A stretch of 64,000 bases of DNA. It comes from Pseudomonadaceae bacterium. GTDB lineage: Bacteria > Pseudomonadota > Gammaproteobacteria > Pseudomonadales > Azotimanducaceae. Under the pieces are notes generated by a model. That model had not been told where the DNA came from. It saw only the letters and a list, made by a program, of their open reading frames with translations, and did not search any database. Location of the stretch: contig JANSXA010000001.1 of the NCBI GenBank assembly GCA_024743175.1, positions 1 through 64,000 on the forward strand, written 5' to 3'. The position numbers and the translations under genes were made by a program. Numbering within the stretch: position 1 is the first letter of the stretch; every line of letters starts with the position of its first letter. Below, one piece after another: positions 34,806 to 43,804 of this stretch.

Positions 34806-35624
34806 CCCTTCCAGAGCTTCTTCGGCCATCTGCACCTGCGCAACAATTTCATCGCGCTGATTGCCTCGTTTCACCTGAAAGTGTGCCCAACCCAGTTCTC
34901 TTGACCAGTAAGCGGTCTGTACATCGTGCAGGCGCTCAGCCAGATCCGCGGGTTGATGACCCAGATATAGCTCTGCAAAAAGCAGCAGGGCACTTTGCGG
35001 CAATGTAAGACCGTGATGTAGGGCAACCAGATCAAACAACGGGTCATTGTTGCCGACAAACTCCCAATCAAGCGTGACCCAGCCCTGCGGGGTGACAATT
35101 ACATTCCACGGATTAAGGTCGTTATGGCAGTTTTTTGACCGCTCTTCGGGTGGATTAGCGATGCTGCGCGGGGGTGTTTCATTACCCCAGTAAGCTGCGT
35201 TGATTTCTGCCAGGTCGTAGACGCGATGTGCGTCCGGCAGACTTGTGTGCAGCGCTTTCAGGTAGCGCGCATACTGTTCCAGCGAAAATCGGGGATACAC
35301 GTCAGCCAGCAGCGGTCCTGCAATCCAGGGTGTTAACATCGCTCCGGTTTGAGTATCCAGCGCGAGCGGTTTGATACCGATACCTGCTGGTAGTTTGTTG
35401 TACCAGGACAGTTCGTGTCCACGATCAACAAAAGGTTGGTTGATCTGAGGAATGCGCAAGACATAGCGTTTTTGTTGATAATCCAGAGCAAAGTTGATGT
35501 TGCTGTAGCCGCCAGACAGGTAAGCCAGATTTTCAACCCCGGCAAAATCCCAATGTGGCATCAGTTTGCTTAACTGCTGTTCGATATCAGTATGGGGCAG
35601 CGGTGAATAGTTTTTGTCTGACAT
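34788..35624 (-). CDS. aminoglycoside/choline kinase-fold phosphotransferase
   Basis: A 278-residue kinase-like protein with the Brenner motif CHNDLNPWNVIVTP near residue 167 and the metal-binding LDWEFVGNNDPLFDL near 188. The N-terminal GGYSNINFALDYQQKRYVLRIP holds the ATP-binding lysine or arginine pattern. Among the family it looks most like thiamine kinase or choline kinase (COG0510) rather than an antibiotic resistance enzyme. It lies between the NadR-type kinase and the sirtuin, with 9 bp to the latter's stop, and could phosphorylate a vitamin or choline. The substrate is unproven. Confidence 0.8.
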   Translation of the reverse strand: MSDKNYSPLPHTDIEQQLSKLMPHWDFAGVENLAYLSGGYSNINFALDYQQKRYVLRIPQINQPFVDRGHELSWYNKLPAGIGIKPLALDTQTGAMLTPWIAGPLLADVYPRFSLEQYARYLKALHTSLPDAHRVYDLAEINAAYWGNETPPRSIANPPEERSKNCHNDLNPWNVIVTPQGWVTLDWEFVGNNDPLFDLVALHHGLTLPQSALLLFAELYLGHQPADLAERLHDVQTAYWSRELGWAHFQVKRGNQRDEIVAQVQMAEEALEGLLHSA

Positions 35625-35633
35625 CGAGATGGC

Positions 35634-36422
35634 TCAGTTCAGACCCACCAGTAACGCCATGGTTGGACCGATCTGTTCGCGCACCACGATGTCTGCGATA
35701 TCGTCTAACGGTGTTTCTTCGCGGTTGAGAATGGCCAGCGTCGCCCCCAGCCGTTTTGCATATTCAGGAAACCCTGCAGCCGGATATACGGTCAGCGACG
35801 AACCCATGACAATGCACAGATCACACTGCTCAATGGCCTGCTGGGATTGCTGCATCTGTAGTTCAGGCATCGATTGCCCGAAGGAAATGGTCGCGGTTTT
35901 CAGCAGGCCGCCACATTTTGCGCAATCTGACACTGTGCCTGTTTCTTCAAACTCCAGCTGTAAATCTGACAACTCGTAACGTTGATGGCAATCCAAACAT
36001 TTTGCATAAGTTGTATTGCCATGCAGTTCAATGACCTGGCTGTCCGGCACGCCGGAATTCTGATGCAGATTGTCCACGTTCTGGGTGATTACCGCGTGAC
36101 ATTTACCCATCTCAACCAGACGTGCAACGGCCTGGTGACCTAAGTTGGGTTGCGCATCTGCAAAGCTGCGATCACCGGAGAATTTCCTGCGCCAGGATTC
36201 CTGCCGAGCACTTTCGGAGGCGACAAAATCCTGAAACTGAATAGGCTGTATCTTGGTCCAGAGGCCCGTACCTGGACTGCGAAAATCAGGTATACCCGAT
36301 TCGGTGCTGATGCCCGCGCCGGTAAAACAGACAATCGCCTGGGCTGCGTCGATGGCTGCACCCAGAGCTTGTACGGATTCTTCGCTCATACGTCGTATTG
36401 CTCTCATGACAGGAGCGGCCAT
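35634..36422 (-). CDS. cobB: Sir2-family NAD-dependent protein deacylase
   Basis: Removes acyl groups from lysines using NAD. The product is up to 262 residues; ATGs at 36422, 36407 and 36389 are all possible and none has a clear ribosome site. Motifs: FTGAGISTESGIPDFRSPG (NAD site), TQNVDNLHQNSG with the catalytic histidine in ELHGNTTY, a four-cysteine zinc module (CLDC and CAKC), and MGSSLTVYPAAGF. The replacement of the class III Tyr/Arg pair is not obvious, so acyl preference is uncertain. It fits the NAD-salvage genes next to it. Confidence 0.9.
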   Translation of the reverse strand: MAAPVMRAIRRMSEESVQALGAAIDAAQAIVCFTGAGISTESGIPDFRSPGTGLWTKIQPIQFQDFVASESARQESWRRKFSGDRSFADAQPNLGHQAVARLVEMGKCHAVITQNVDNLHQNSGVPDSQVIELHGNTTYAKCLDCHQRYELSDLQLEFEETGTVSDCAKCGGLLKTATISFGQSMPELQMQQSQQAIEQCDLCIVMGSSLTVYPAAGFPEYAKRLGATLAILNREETPLDDIADIVVREQIGPTMALLVGLN

Positions 36423-36463
36423 GTTAACATTTTTGTTTAACTACTCAGCCTCCTGGGAGGCAT

Positions 36464-37504
36464 ATGAGCCTGCGAATTTTTAAGCGTCTCCTGATATGTG
36501 GCTTTGTTGCAGGCCTGTTTTTGCTCGGGCTGTTCAGTGTCTATGGATGGCAGCAGGGGTTTGCTGTGGGGTCTGGCCTGTGGCACCTGGTGCAGCCGAA
36601 ACGCGACCCGGTAGTTAGCAATCCACCGCTGCAGGATGTTGGCTGGCAGCAGGTGACCTGGCTGGGAGATATAGAGAACAGCAACCTGAAAGAGTCCAGT
36701 GGCCTCACTGCCAGCCCCCGACATGACAACGTACTCTGGTCGATCAACGACAGTGGCAGTGAACCGATACTTTTTGCGATGAGTGAAGAGGGTGTAGATC
36801 TAGGCGAATGGCAAGTGAATGTGGACAAGGCTGTCGATTGGGAATCGCTGGATTCTTTTGTCCTTGATGGTGTGTCATATCTTGTTATTGGCGATACGGG
36901 TGATAATTTCCGTTGGCGGCCCTTTGTCTGGCTGCTGATTGTGCCTGAACCCGCTGACCTAAATGGCAGTGATAAAACATTGGATGTCGCCTGGAAGCTT
37001 GAGTATTCCTATCCGGATGGTTTTCGTGATAGCGAAGCGCTGGCGGCAGACGTCAGCAGCAATCAGTTTTATGTGTTGAGCAAGCGCCACTATCCGCCAG
37101 AGCTGTTTCGCCTGCCGCTTCGATCAAGTGAACGAGTTGTTGCGGAACTGGTGCAGGAAATGAATGGGATACCACGGTACACCGAGGCGGAATACGAGAT
37201 TGATGATGACGCGTACTATCGACATATGCCCAGCGGTATGGATCTCGCGGGTGACTCGCTGCTGATCACAACATATCAGCATGCTTATCTCTATGATCTT
37301 GCAAGTCTGGCGAACGACCCTTTACGGGTGCAGCTGCCTTCAATAGGGCAGCGTGAATCGATTAGTTTTGCTCGTGGTTCGAGCAATCGAGCGTTTGTGA
37401 CTAAGGAAAGGTATGAGGGCAAGGGGGTGGCGGATGTGTTCCGGGTGGATTTTGCTAGTTCGCCTGATTCAATTTCTGTACAGCAAGGGAATCTAGAACA
37501 CTAG
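36464..37504 (+). CDS. membrane-anchored hypothetical protein, probably a beta-propeller
   Basis: A 346-residue protein with an N-terminal anchor (LLICGFVAGLFLLGLFSV) and an extracytoplasmic domain. Segments such as ESSGLTASPRHDNVLWSINDSG, YLVIGDTGDNF, DSEALAADVSSNQFYVLSK and MPSGMDLAGDSLLITTY have the strand-turn rhythm of propeller blades, with several DxG turns. I do not recognise a catalytic site. The ribosome site GGGAGG is only three bases before ATG. The 3' end overlaps rmlD (opposite strand) by 50 bases. Confidence 0.7.
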   Translation: MSLRIFKRLLICGFVAGLFLLGLFSVYGWQQGFAVGSGLWHLVQPKRDPVVSNPPLQDVGWQQVTWLGDIENSNLKESSGLTASPRHDNVLWSINDSGSEPILFAMSEEGVDLGEWQVNVDKAVDWESLDSFVLDGVSYLVIGDTGDNFRWRPFVWLLIVPEPADLNGSDKTLDVAWKLEYSYPDGFRDSEALAADVSSNQFYVLSKRHYPPELFRLPLRSSERVVAELVQEMNGIPRYTEAEYEIDDDAYYRHMPSGMDLAGDSLLITTYQHAYLYDLASLANDPLRVQLPSIGQRESISFARGSSNRAFVTKERYEGKGVADVFRVDFASSPDSISVQQGNLEH

Positions 37505-38333
37505 CCAGCCCTTCGATCCAGTTTGGAGGCTTCTCCAATAGTTCTGTGAGCGCGGCGCTGGGTGCCATTACACAGCGCATTGGTCTGTCGGCAGGCGTTG
37601 GATAGTCTTTGGTGGGGATAGCGGTAAGGTCTGGAATCCGCTTGATCAGTTTACGTTTCAGAGCCTGGTCGAAAATCTCCACTGCAAAATCATACCAGCA
37701 GCAGGCATTGCCGCCGGAAAGGTGGTAGGTGCCAGGCGTGAGGGTCGGCTTGCGACATACCTGCACAATGGCCTCAGCGAGATCCCCAGCATAGGTTGGC
37801 CGCCCAATCTGATCGCTGACCACCGATAAAGCTTCGCGTTCTGCAGCCAGACGCAGCATTGTCAGTACAAAGTTAGTGCCGTTATCACTGAATACCCAGC
37901 TTGTTCTGATAATGATGTGATCAGGACACATAGTGCTGACGGCCAGCTCGCCAGCTAGTTTTGTCGCACCGTAGACGTTAATGGGGCGTGTCGGGTCTGA
38001 CTCGGTGTAGTCGGATGTTGATTGGCCATCAAAAACATAGTCTGTTGAAACATGTATCAATCGGGTGCCAAGTTTAGATGCTGCTGCCGATAAAAGACGT
38101 GGTCCTTCGGCATTTGCCGACCAGGCAGCCTGGGGTTCACTCTGGGCCTTATCTACGGCAGTGTAAGCGGTTGTATTGACGATAATGTCAGGTGCAGCTG
38201 ATTGCAGCCTGTCATCTAAATTGGATGGATCATCCCACTCTAGGTGGTCGCGCCCCCAGAATTCGGCTTCGGGGAGCAATCGCTGCAGCTGACGTGCCAG
38301 TTGTCCCGTTTCTCCAATGACTAGAATATTCAT
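37455..38333 (-). CDS. rmlD: dTDP-4-dehydrorhamnose reductase
   Basis: Last step of dTDP-L-rhamnose synthesis: NAD(P)H reduction of dTDP-6-deoxy-L-lyxo-4-hexulose. The product has 292 residues with the Rossmann start [26 protein letters not shown], and the catalytic YGATKLAGE, then RTSWVFSDNGTNFV. It overlaps rmlC by four bases (ATGA) and is the last gene of the leftward rmlBACD operon. Also known as rfbD. Confidence 0.94.
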   Translation of the reverse strand: MNILVIGETGQLARQLQRLLPEAEFWGRDHLEWDDPSNLDDRLQSAAPDIIVNTTAYTAVDKAQSEPQAAWSANAEGPRLLSAAASKLGTRLIHVSTDYVFDGQSTSDYTESDPTRPINVYGATKLAGELAVSTMCPDHIIIRTSWVFSDNGTNFVLTMLRLAAEREALSVVSDQIGRPTYAGDLAEAIVQVCRKPTLTPGTYHLSGGNACCWYDFAVEIFDQALKRKLIKRIPDLTAIPTKDYPTPADRPMRCVMAPSAALTELLEKPPNWIEGLASVLDSLAVQKLNQAN

Positions 38334-38863
38334 TGTCGCAGCATTTCAAGCGTTGGCAGCTGTTTGTCTTTGGCTGATACCGTGGGCTGCTTCAAAGGCC
38401 ATTGCACGTTCAGTGTTGGGTCATCCCAACGTACACCGATTTCGTCTTGTGGGTCGTAGTAGGCTGTGCACTTGTATTCAAAATCAGCTGTTTCAGAAAG
38501 CACCTGGAATCCGTGTGCGTAACCTGGCGGAATCCAGAGTTGCCGCATGTTGTTATCGTTGAGCTCAACACCTACCCATTTCCCAAAAGTATCTGATGCA
38601 GGATTGATGTCTGCGGCGACGTCAAACACCGCGCCCTGGCTGACCCTGACTAATTTGCCCTGGGGGTTATTTTTCTGTGCATGCAGGCCACGCAGCACAC
38701 CTCGCTGAGATCGGGAATGGTTATCCTGAACAAAATCGAATTCGATGCCGATATCCTGGTAACGACTCTGTTGATACGTCTCCAGAAAAAAGCCCCTTTC
38801 GTCGCCAAATACATCGGGCTCTATTATCAGTACCCCAGGTAACTCTGTCTGAATCGCTTTCAT
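38330..38863 (-). CDS. rmlC: dTDP-4-dehydrorhamnose 3,5-epimerase
   Basis: Epimerises C3 and C5 of dTDP-4-keto-6-deoxyglucose. A 177-residue cupin with [34 protein letters not shown] (catalytic histidine), [18 protein letters not shown], and [16 protein letters not shown]. Complete and typical. It overlaps both rmlA and rmlD by four bases, so all three are translated together. Also known as rfbC. Confidence 0.96.
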   Translation of the reverse strand: MKAIQTELPGVLIIEPDVFGDERGFFLETYQQSRYQDIGIEFDFVQDNHSRSQRGVLRGLHAQKNNPQGKLVRVSQGAVFDVAADINPASDTFGKWVGVELNDNNMRQLWIPPGYAHGFQVLSETADFEYKCTAYYDPQDEIGVRWDDPTLNVQWPLKQPTVSAKDKQLPTLEMLRQ

Positions 38864-39738
38864 AGGTTTTCAACTAAGTCTTGCAAATATCGACCATAGC
38901 CGCTTTTTAGTAGTTTCTTGCCGAGAAAGACAAGTTGTTGGTCATCTATCCAGTTGTTGCGCCAGGCTATTTCTTCCGGGCATCCAACTTTAAAACCCTG
39001 ACGTTTCTCCAGCGTCTGGATAAAGTGCGCCGCCTCAAGTAGAGAATCGTGAGTACCTGTATCCAGCCAAGCCATCCCACGCGCCATTTTTTCAACAGTT
39101 AGCGTATTGCTTTCCAGATAAACCCGGTTCAGATCGGTTATTTCCAGTTCACCTCGGGGTGAAGGCTTGATGGTCTTTGCGATCTCAACGACCTGGTTGT
39201 CGTAAAAATATAGGCCGGTGACAGCGTACCTGCTTTTGGGTTTTGCTGGCTTTTCTTCGATAGAAACCGCTTTGTTATTTTCATCGAATTCGACCACGCC
39301 AAACGCTTGCGGATCGACTACGCGATAAGCAAAGACAGTAGCACCTTCGTCTTGTTTAGCAGCCCTCTGTAATTGGCCGCCGAAACCGCTGCCAAAAAAC
39401 AGGTTGTCTCCCAGAACAAGGGCGCAGGGATCCTCTCCGATGAACGTCTCACCGATTAGGAAAGCCTGAGCCAGCCCATCCGGGGAAGGCTGTTCTGCAT
39501 AATTAAGCGTAATCCCCCACTCTTTCCCGTCTCCCAGCATAGTTTGAAAGCGAGGCAAATCCTCTGGCGTCGAGATGATTAGAATGTCTTTAATTCCTGC
39601 CAGCATGAGCGTGCTGAGCGGGTAATAGATCATCGGTTTGTCGTAAATCGGTAGGAGCTGTTTGCACACACCTAGCGTTATCGGGTGTAGTCGCGAGCCT
39701 GTGCCCCCAGCCAGAATAATTCCTTTTCTATTCATCAT
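38860..39738 (-). CDS. rmlA: glucose-1-phosphate thymidylyltransferase
   Basis: Joins dTTP and glucose-1-phosphate to give dTDP-glucose, the first step of the rhamnose route and its feedback-controlled enzyme. The product is 292 residues from ATG 39738 behind AAGGAAG (the frame is open to 39786). Motifs: [46 protein letters not shown], and [20 protein letters not shown]. Starts 13 bp after the rmlB stop. Also known as rfbA. Confidence 0.96.
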   Translation of the reverse strand: MMNRKGIILAGGTGSRLHPITLGVCKQLLPIYDKPMIYYPLSTLMLAGIKDILIISTPEDLPRFQTMLGDGKEWGITLNYAEQPSPDGLAQAFLIGETFIGEDPCALVLGDNLFFGSGFGGQLQRAAKQDEGATVFAYRVVDPQAFGVVEFDENNKAVSIEEKPAKPKSRYAVTGLYFYDNQVVEIAKTIKPSPRGELEITDLNRVYLESNTLTVEKMARGMAWLDTGTHDSLLEAAHFIQTLEKRQGFKVGCPEEIAWRNNWIDDQQLVFLGKKLLKSGYGRYLQDLVENL

Positions 39739-39751
39739 CGCGGGCTTCCTT

Positions 39752-40798
39752 TTATTGACCCAAGCGATCAAGTTGGTACGAGCCATCGAGCACTTGCTCC
39801 CACCATTTTCTGTTTGCCAGGTACCACTGAACTGTTTTCTTTAATCCCGTGTCGAAGCTTTCCTGTGGAACCCAGCCAAGTTCTTTTTCGATCTTTGTAG
39901 CGTCGATAGCGTAGCGGGTATCGTGGCCTGGCCGGTCTTTTACGAACTCAATCAAATTGTTTGCGTCGTATGTGGAATCTGTTTCCTCGCTGAGAATGGA
40001 GCATAAGTTCCTAACCACGTCGATGTTGGCCACCTCGTTGTGTCCGCCGATATTGTAGGTTTGACCAACAGTGCCTGTATTCAATACTCGCCATAGCGCA
40101 CGAGCGTGATCGTCTACATACAGCCAATCACGAATTTGTAGGCCATCCCCATAGACTGGTAGCGGTTTTCCTTTCAGTGCGTTGAGAATCATGTGCGGTA
40201 TTAACTTTTCAGGAAACTGATAGGGTCCATAATTGTTTGAGCAATTGGTCAGGAGTACGGGTAAACCGTAAGTGCGAGCCCATGCACGAACCAGGTGATC
40301 CGAGCTTGCTTTGGTGGCCGAATAGGGTGAACTGGGTTTGTAGCTTGTGGTCTCTGTGAAGAGTTCTTGTGGATTGGTCAAATCTCCAAACACTTCGTCA
40401 GTGGACACGTGCAGAAAACGAAAGTGATTCTGCTGCTCAGTATCCAGCTTTTCAAAGTAGTGGCGCGCTGCTTCCAGTAATTCGAATGTGCCAACCACAT
40501 TAGTTCGGATGAAATCTGCTGCTCCATCTATCGATCGATCAACGTGTGATTCGGCGGCCAGGTGGAGGACAGCGTCAGGCTTGTGGGTTGTCAGAACTGA
40601 TGCGACCAATTCCGCATCGCAAATATCGCCCTGAATGAAGGTGTGTCTTGGTGAGGTGATTGCTGTCCCCAGCGAATGCAAGTTGCCTGCATAGGTCAAC
40701 TTGTCAAGGTTGATGACCTCGGATTGAGTTTCTTGCAGTAAGTAGCGGACCAATGCGGAGCCAATGAAACCGGCGCCGCCCGTAATAAGAACTTTCAT
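39752..40798 (-). CDS. rmlB: dTDP-glucose 4,6-dehydratase
   Basis: Makes dTDP-4-keto-6-deoxyglucose from dTDP-glucose using bound NAD. The 348-residue product has the Rossmann start [41 protein letters not shown] with the catalytic Asp-Glu pair, and [15 protein letters not shown] holding the YxxxK motif. The C-terminal [21 protein letters not shown] is typical. First gene of the leftward rmlBACD operon; about 90 bp separate it from the next gene upstream. Also known as rfbB. Confidence 0.96.
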   Translation of the reverse strand: MKVLITGGAGFIGSALVRYLLQETQSEVINLDKLTYAGNLHSLGTAITSPRHTFIQGDICDAELVASVLTTHKPDAVLHLAAESHVDRSIDGAADFIRTNVVGTFELLEAARHYFEKLDTEQQNHFRFLHVSTDEVFGDLTNPQELFTETTSYKPSSPYSATKASSDHLVRAWARTYGLPVLLTNCSNNYGPYQFPEKLIPHMILNALKGKPLPVYGDGLQIRDWLYVDDHARALWRVLNTGTVGQTYNIGGHNEVANIDVVRNLCSILSEETDSTYDANNLIEFVKDRPGHDTRYAIDATKIEKELGWVPQESFDTGLKKTVQWYLANRKWWEQVLDGSYQLDRLGQ

Positions 40799-40888
40799 CG
40801 ATTGATTCTATTTAGAGTTGATTCAGTTTAATGCAAGCGCGGACTGTATTTGTCTTAGATACGTAATTCCTGTGCGTTAAGCATGTAT

Positions 40889-41509
40889 CTACTTCTGCCG
40901 TTTTGCTGCCATCAAGGCAAAAGCTTCAGGTGGCTGCTTCAGCCGCTCAATAACCTGCAGTGCCAGCTCCCTGGGTGAGGCTTCACTGGTATCCAGCTCC
41001 AGATCGTAGACCTCTCCATGGCCGTGAATCTGATCAAAATGTGCCGCGGCAGTCCCAGGAAAACGTCCGATGCGGGTCGCTTCGCGCGCTTCAACAACAT
41101 CAAGTTTGCATTTCACTCCGATGAACCAGACTTTTGCAGGATCCAGTACATCAACGTAATCATCGAGATATTCACGTTTGAAGAGCAGGTCATCAACAAT
41201 CACGTTGTTGCCCAGTTCACTGAACAGGGCGACTGTCCGTCTCATGGCTTTAAGGATATTTTCGCCATGAGGCCCAAATCGTATGTGGGTCACCCAGTTG
41301 CCATTATCGGTGTCAGGAACAACGTTCAGACCCGTTGAGCCGGAAGAATGTTCGGGTGCGTTCAGACCGCGGGTGCGGCTGGGCAACCCATCCCTGAACT
41401 GATCAAGAGCAATGTGCTGATACGGCTCATCAAGCAGCTGCTGCAGTTTAAGCGCGAGCGTAGTTTTGCCCGAACTGGAACAGCCGTTTAAAAAAATTAT
41501 CTTACCCAT
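40889..41509 (-). CDS. chloramphenicol phosphotransferase-like P-loop kinase
   Basis: A 206-residue P-loop protein starting GKIIFLNGCSSSGKTTLAL, with DEPYQHIALDQFRDGLP where chloramphenicol phosphotransferases of Streptomyces place their catalytic aspartate. VIVDDLLFKREYLDDYVDVL and WFIGVKCKLDVVEAREATR are also in register with that family. Most bacterial members are not proven resistance enzymes, so the substrate is unknown. It may be the first gene upstream of rmlBACD on the same strand, but the 90-bp gap leaves cotranscription uncertain. Confidence 0.75.
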   Translation of the reverse strand: MGKIIFLNGCSSSGKTTLALKLQQLLDEPYQHIALDQFRDGLPSRTRGLNAPEHSSGSTGLNVVPDTDNGNWVTHIRFGPHGENILKAMRRTVALFSELGNNVIVDDLLFKREYLDDYVDVLDPAKVWFIGVKCKLDVVEAREATRIGRFPGTAAAHFDQIHGHGEVYDLELDTSEASPRELALQVIERLKQPPEAFALMAAKRQK

Positions 41510-41578
41510 TAGAGACTTACGTTAAGAAGATGTAACGTCGCTTTAGCTTTCCGACCCCAAAAAGCGATACTATCGAGT

Positions 41579-42265
41579 TTGAGAAATGGATTCTATGTCT
41601 TTATGCATTGGCACTATCTGGACAGCGAGCTCGAAGGCTTTTCAGCACTGACACCGGCGCTGGAAGGTACAGCCCTTGTCCTTCAGAAAATTAGAGATTG
41701 TCGAACCGAACTGGACCCTCAGGAACTTGTAGAAATACAGCCGATGGCGCAGCGCCGCCAGTTCGAATTTGCCAGTGGCAGGCACTGTGCGCATGTGGCT
41801 CAGAAAATCGTGGGGCTATCGCCGCAGCCTGTTCTGCGCAAACGCCGCGCACCACTCTGGCCGGACACCTGTATTGGCAGCATTACACACAGCGACACAA
41901 TAGCCGGTGCGGTAGTCTCCACCACGCTGCGAGGTGTCGGGCTGGATATCGAAGCCGCGGATCGAGTGGAAGAAAAGCTGTACCGCGTACTGTTTAATGA
42001 CGCTGAAAAGGCGCAGATCAGCGCAGCGGATTTTGATGCTGCGACAGTGCTGTTTTCAGCCAAAGAAGCCGGTTACAAGGCGATCTACCCGATTGGCGAG
42101 AAATTTATCTCTTTTCTGGAGGCGGAAATCATCCTGCAACCCGCAGACCAGACGTTCACCATTCGCTATCTCGGTGACCACGAGCCCAACAGGGCTTTAG
42201 AAAACGGCTATGGTTTCTGGCGGGAAAATGACGGGCAGATCATGACGGTGTTTGTTATCGAGTAA
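41579..42265 (+). CDS. 4'-phosphopantetheinyl transferase (EntD/Sfp superfamily)
   Basis: Transfers the phosphopantetheine arm of CoA to a serine of carrier proteins. The product is up to 228 residues; TTG 41579 or ATG 41603 could be the start. It shows SGRHCAHVAQKIVG, GSITHSDTIAGAVV, the magnesium-binding GVGLDIEAAD, and FSAKEAGYKAIYP, the two diagnostic motifs of the family in the EntD arrangement. No NRPS or PKS is adjacent. The only carrier protein in the window is at 50934, which makes it a candidate substrate. Its end overlaps the threonine aldolase gene by 11 bases (convergent). Confidence 0.88.
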   Translation: MRNGFYVFMHWHYLDSELEGFSALTPALEGTALVLQKIRDCRTELDPQELVEIQPMAQRRQFEFASGRHCAHVAQKIVGLSPQPVLRKRRAPLWPDTCIGSITHSDTIAGAVVSTTLRGVGLDIEAADRVEEKLYRVLFNDAEKAQISAADFDAATVLFSAKEAGYKAIYPIGEKFISFLEAEIILQPADQTFTIRYLGDHEPNRALENGYGFWRENDGQIMTVFVIE

Positions 42266-43271
42266 ATGTACTGATCTGGGATTCGATCAGATCAACATCA
42301 CCGGGTGCAACATCCAGATGGAAGACCCAGCGCGGGCGACCGACCCGGATATCTGCGTTTTCCAGGTGTGCTGCCAGCTGCCTGTAAACATCCATATCAA
42401 TGTCCAGGTGCACCATGTTTGTGGCCTGGCGAATCGAAATATCACCAAACTTTTCGCGCAGCGCAGTGGCAATTCTCACAGCATGTTGATGATCTGTGGC
42501 CAGGCGCTTGATGTTGTGCTCAAGCGCATAAAGCCCGCCAGCTGCAATGATCCCAGCCTGTCGCATGCCGCCGCCGACCATTTTACGCCAGCGCCGGGCC
42601 TGGTTGATGAACTTGATTTCACCCACAAGAACAGACCCTACTGGAGCGCCCAGACCTTTGCTCAAGCAGACCGAGACGCTGTTAAAAGATGCTGCGAGCA
42701 CCTCTGGTTCAAGATTCTGCTCGACGATTGCATTAAAAAAACGCGCGCCATCCAGGTGCAGTTGCAAGCCAGTCTTATCACAGAGGTTTCGCGCTGCTTT
42801 GATGTAGTCCAGCGGCAGTACTCGACCACTGATCGTATTCTCGAGGCACAACAGGCGGGTTTTCGCAAAGTGGAAGTCGTCAGGTTTGATGTTGCTTTGC
42901 ACCAGATCGAGGTCCAGGGTGCCGTCTGCCTCACACGTCAGTGGTTGCGGCTGGATGCCGCCTAAGACCGCTGCGCCGCCACCTTCAAAGCGATAAGTAT
43001 GCGCCTCCTGGCCGACTATATATTCGTCACCGCGGCCACAGTGGGTCAGTAAAGCCAGTAGATTCGATTGTGTACCGCTGGGCACAAACAGTGCTGCGGG
43101 TTTGCCCAGCATCTTCGCCAGGGTCTGTTCCAGTCTGGTGACCGTGGGGTCTTCACCATAGACGTCATCGCCGACATCCGCGGCTGCCATGGCGGCGCGC
43201 ATTGCACTGCTGGGCTGCGTGACGGTATCACTGCGTAAGTCGATCATCGGGGCTTTAGCCTCGTGTTTCAT
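42255..43271 (-). CDS. ltaE: low-specificity threonine aldolase
   Basis: A PLP enzyme that splits threonine or allo-threonine into glycine and acetaldehyde. The 338-residue product has MIDLRSDTVTQPSSAMRAAM, VGDDVYGEDPTV, FVPSGTQSNLLAL, HLDGARFFNA, and the PLP lysine in SVCLSKGLGAPVGSVLVG. A GGAG site lies 11 bases before ATG 43271, and an internal ATG eight codons later is an alternative start. Separated from exbD by a terminator. Confidence 0.93.
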   Translation of the reverse strand: MKHEAKAPMIDLRSDTVTQPSSAMRAAMAAADVGDDVYGEDPTVTRLEQTLAKMLGKPAALFVPSGTQSNLLALLTHCGRGDEYIVGQEAHTYRFEGGGAAVLGGIQPQPLTCEADGTLDLDLVQSNIKPDDFHFAKTRLLCLENTISGRVLPLDYIKAARNLCDKTGLQLHLDGARFFNAIVEQNLEPEVLAASFNSVSVCLSKGLGAPVGSVLVGEIKFINQARRWRKMVGGGMRQAGIIAAGGLYALEHNIKRLATDHQHAVRIATALREKFGDISIRQATNMVHLDIDMDVYRQLAAHLENADIRVGRPRWVFHLDVAPGDVDLIESQISTFTR

Positions 43272-43304
43272 TAGGAATTCATCTCCAGAGAGAATTGCCA
43301 GGCC

Positions 43305-43330
43305 AAAAAAAAGGCCGGATACCGGCCTTT
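43305..43330 (-). terminator. rho-independent terminator after the ExbD gene
   Basis: Read leftward, a 9-bp stem AAAGGCCGG / CCGGCCTTT with loop TAT is followed by eight Ts in total. It lies 20 bp past the ExbD stop and upstream of the threonine aldolase start, so it ends the ExbD transcript. Confidence 0.88.
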
Positions 43331-43349
43331 CTGAGTCTGATGTGCCGCG

Positions 43350-43760
43350 TCACTGCGCGGCGAGAGACACGTTGAACACGCCCGCCTGCCTGGCCGAGTC
43401 CATGATATGGATCATCAGGTCAGTGGTTGAATCCGGGTGTGGCTGGATGATTACCGGTGCTTCCGGGTTTTCAGCATGTAAGCGCTCGATATTTGCGCGT
43501 ACCGCACGCCGGTCGACATCACGCGAAGCAATGATGATACGGTCGCGGTTGGTGATGCGGACCACGATGCTTTTCTTATCCGGGTCTACGGTTTTAGGCT
43601 TTTCGTCATCAGGCTGGTTGACGTCCAAACCCACTTCTTTGACAAAAGTTGCTGTCACAATGAAGAAAATGAGCATGATGAACACCACGTCCAACATCGG
43701 CGTAAGGTTTATCGCCTCTTCACCTTCCTCTTCCCGTCCCCGTCCAAATGGTCTACGCAT
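43350..43760 (-). CDS. exbD: ExbD/TolR-family energy-transducing protein
   Basis: A 136-residue protein with a short cytoplasmic start, one membrane helix (MLDVVFIMLIFFIVTATF) carrying the proton-pathway aspartate in INLTPMLDVVF, and a periplasmic domain ending in FNVSLAAQ. ExbD works with ExbB to power TonB-dependent uptake. No ExbB, TolQ or TonB gene is in the window, so the partner must be elsewhere. The gap to the hydrolase upstream is 44 bp. Confidence 0.9.
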   Translation of the reverse strand: MRRPFGRGREEEGEEAINLTPMLDVVFIMLIFFIVTATFVKEVGLDVNQPDDEKPKTVDPDKKSIVVRITNRDRIIIASRDVDRRAVRANIERLHAENPEAPVIIQPHPDSTTDLMIHIMDSARQAGVFNVSLAAQ

Positions 43761-43804
43761 TCCTGCCCCTCGATGCTGGTACTGCTTTTATTCTGTTGGC
43801 TAGT

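Noticed and set aside
40889-41509. Calling the P-loop kinase a chloramphenicol resistance gene
   Set aside because: It shares the fold and several motifs with the Streptomyces enzyme, but most such homologues have no proven link to the drug and there is no resistance context.
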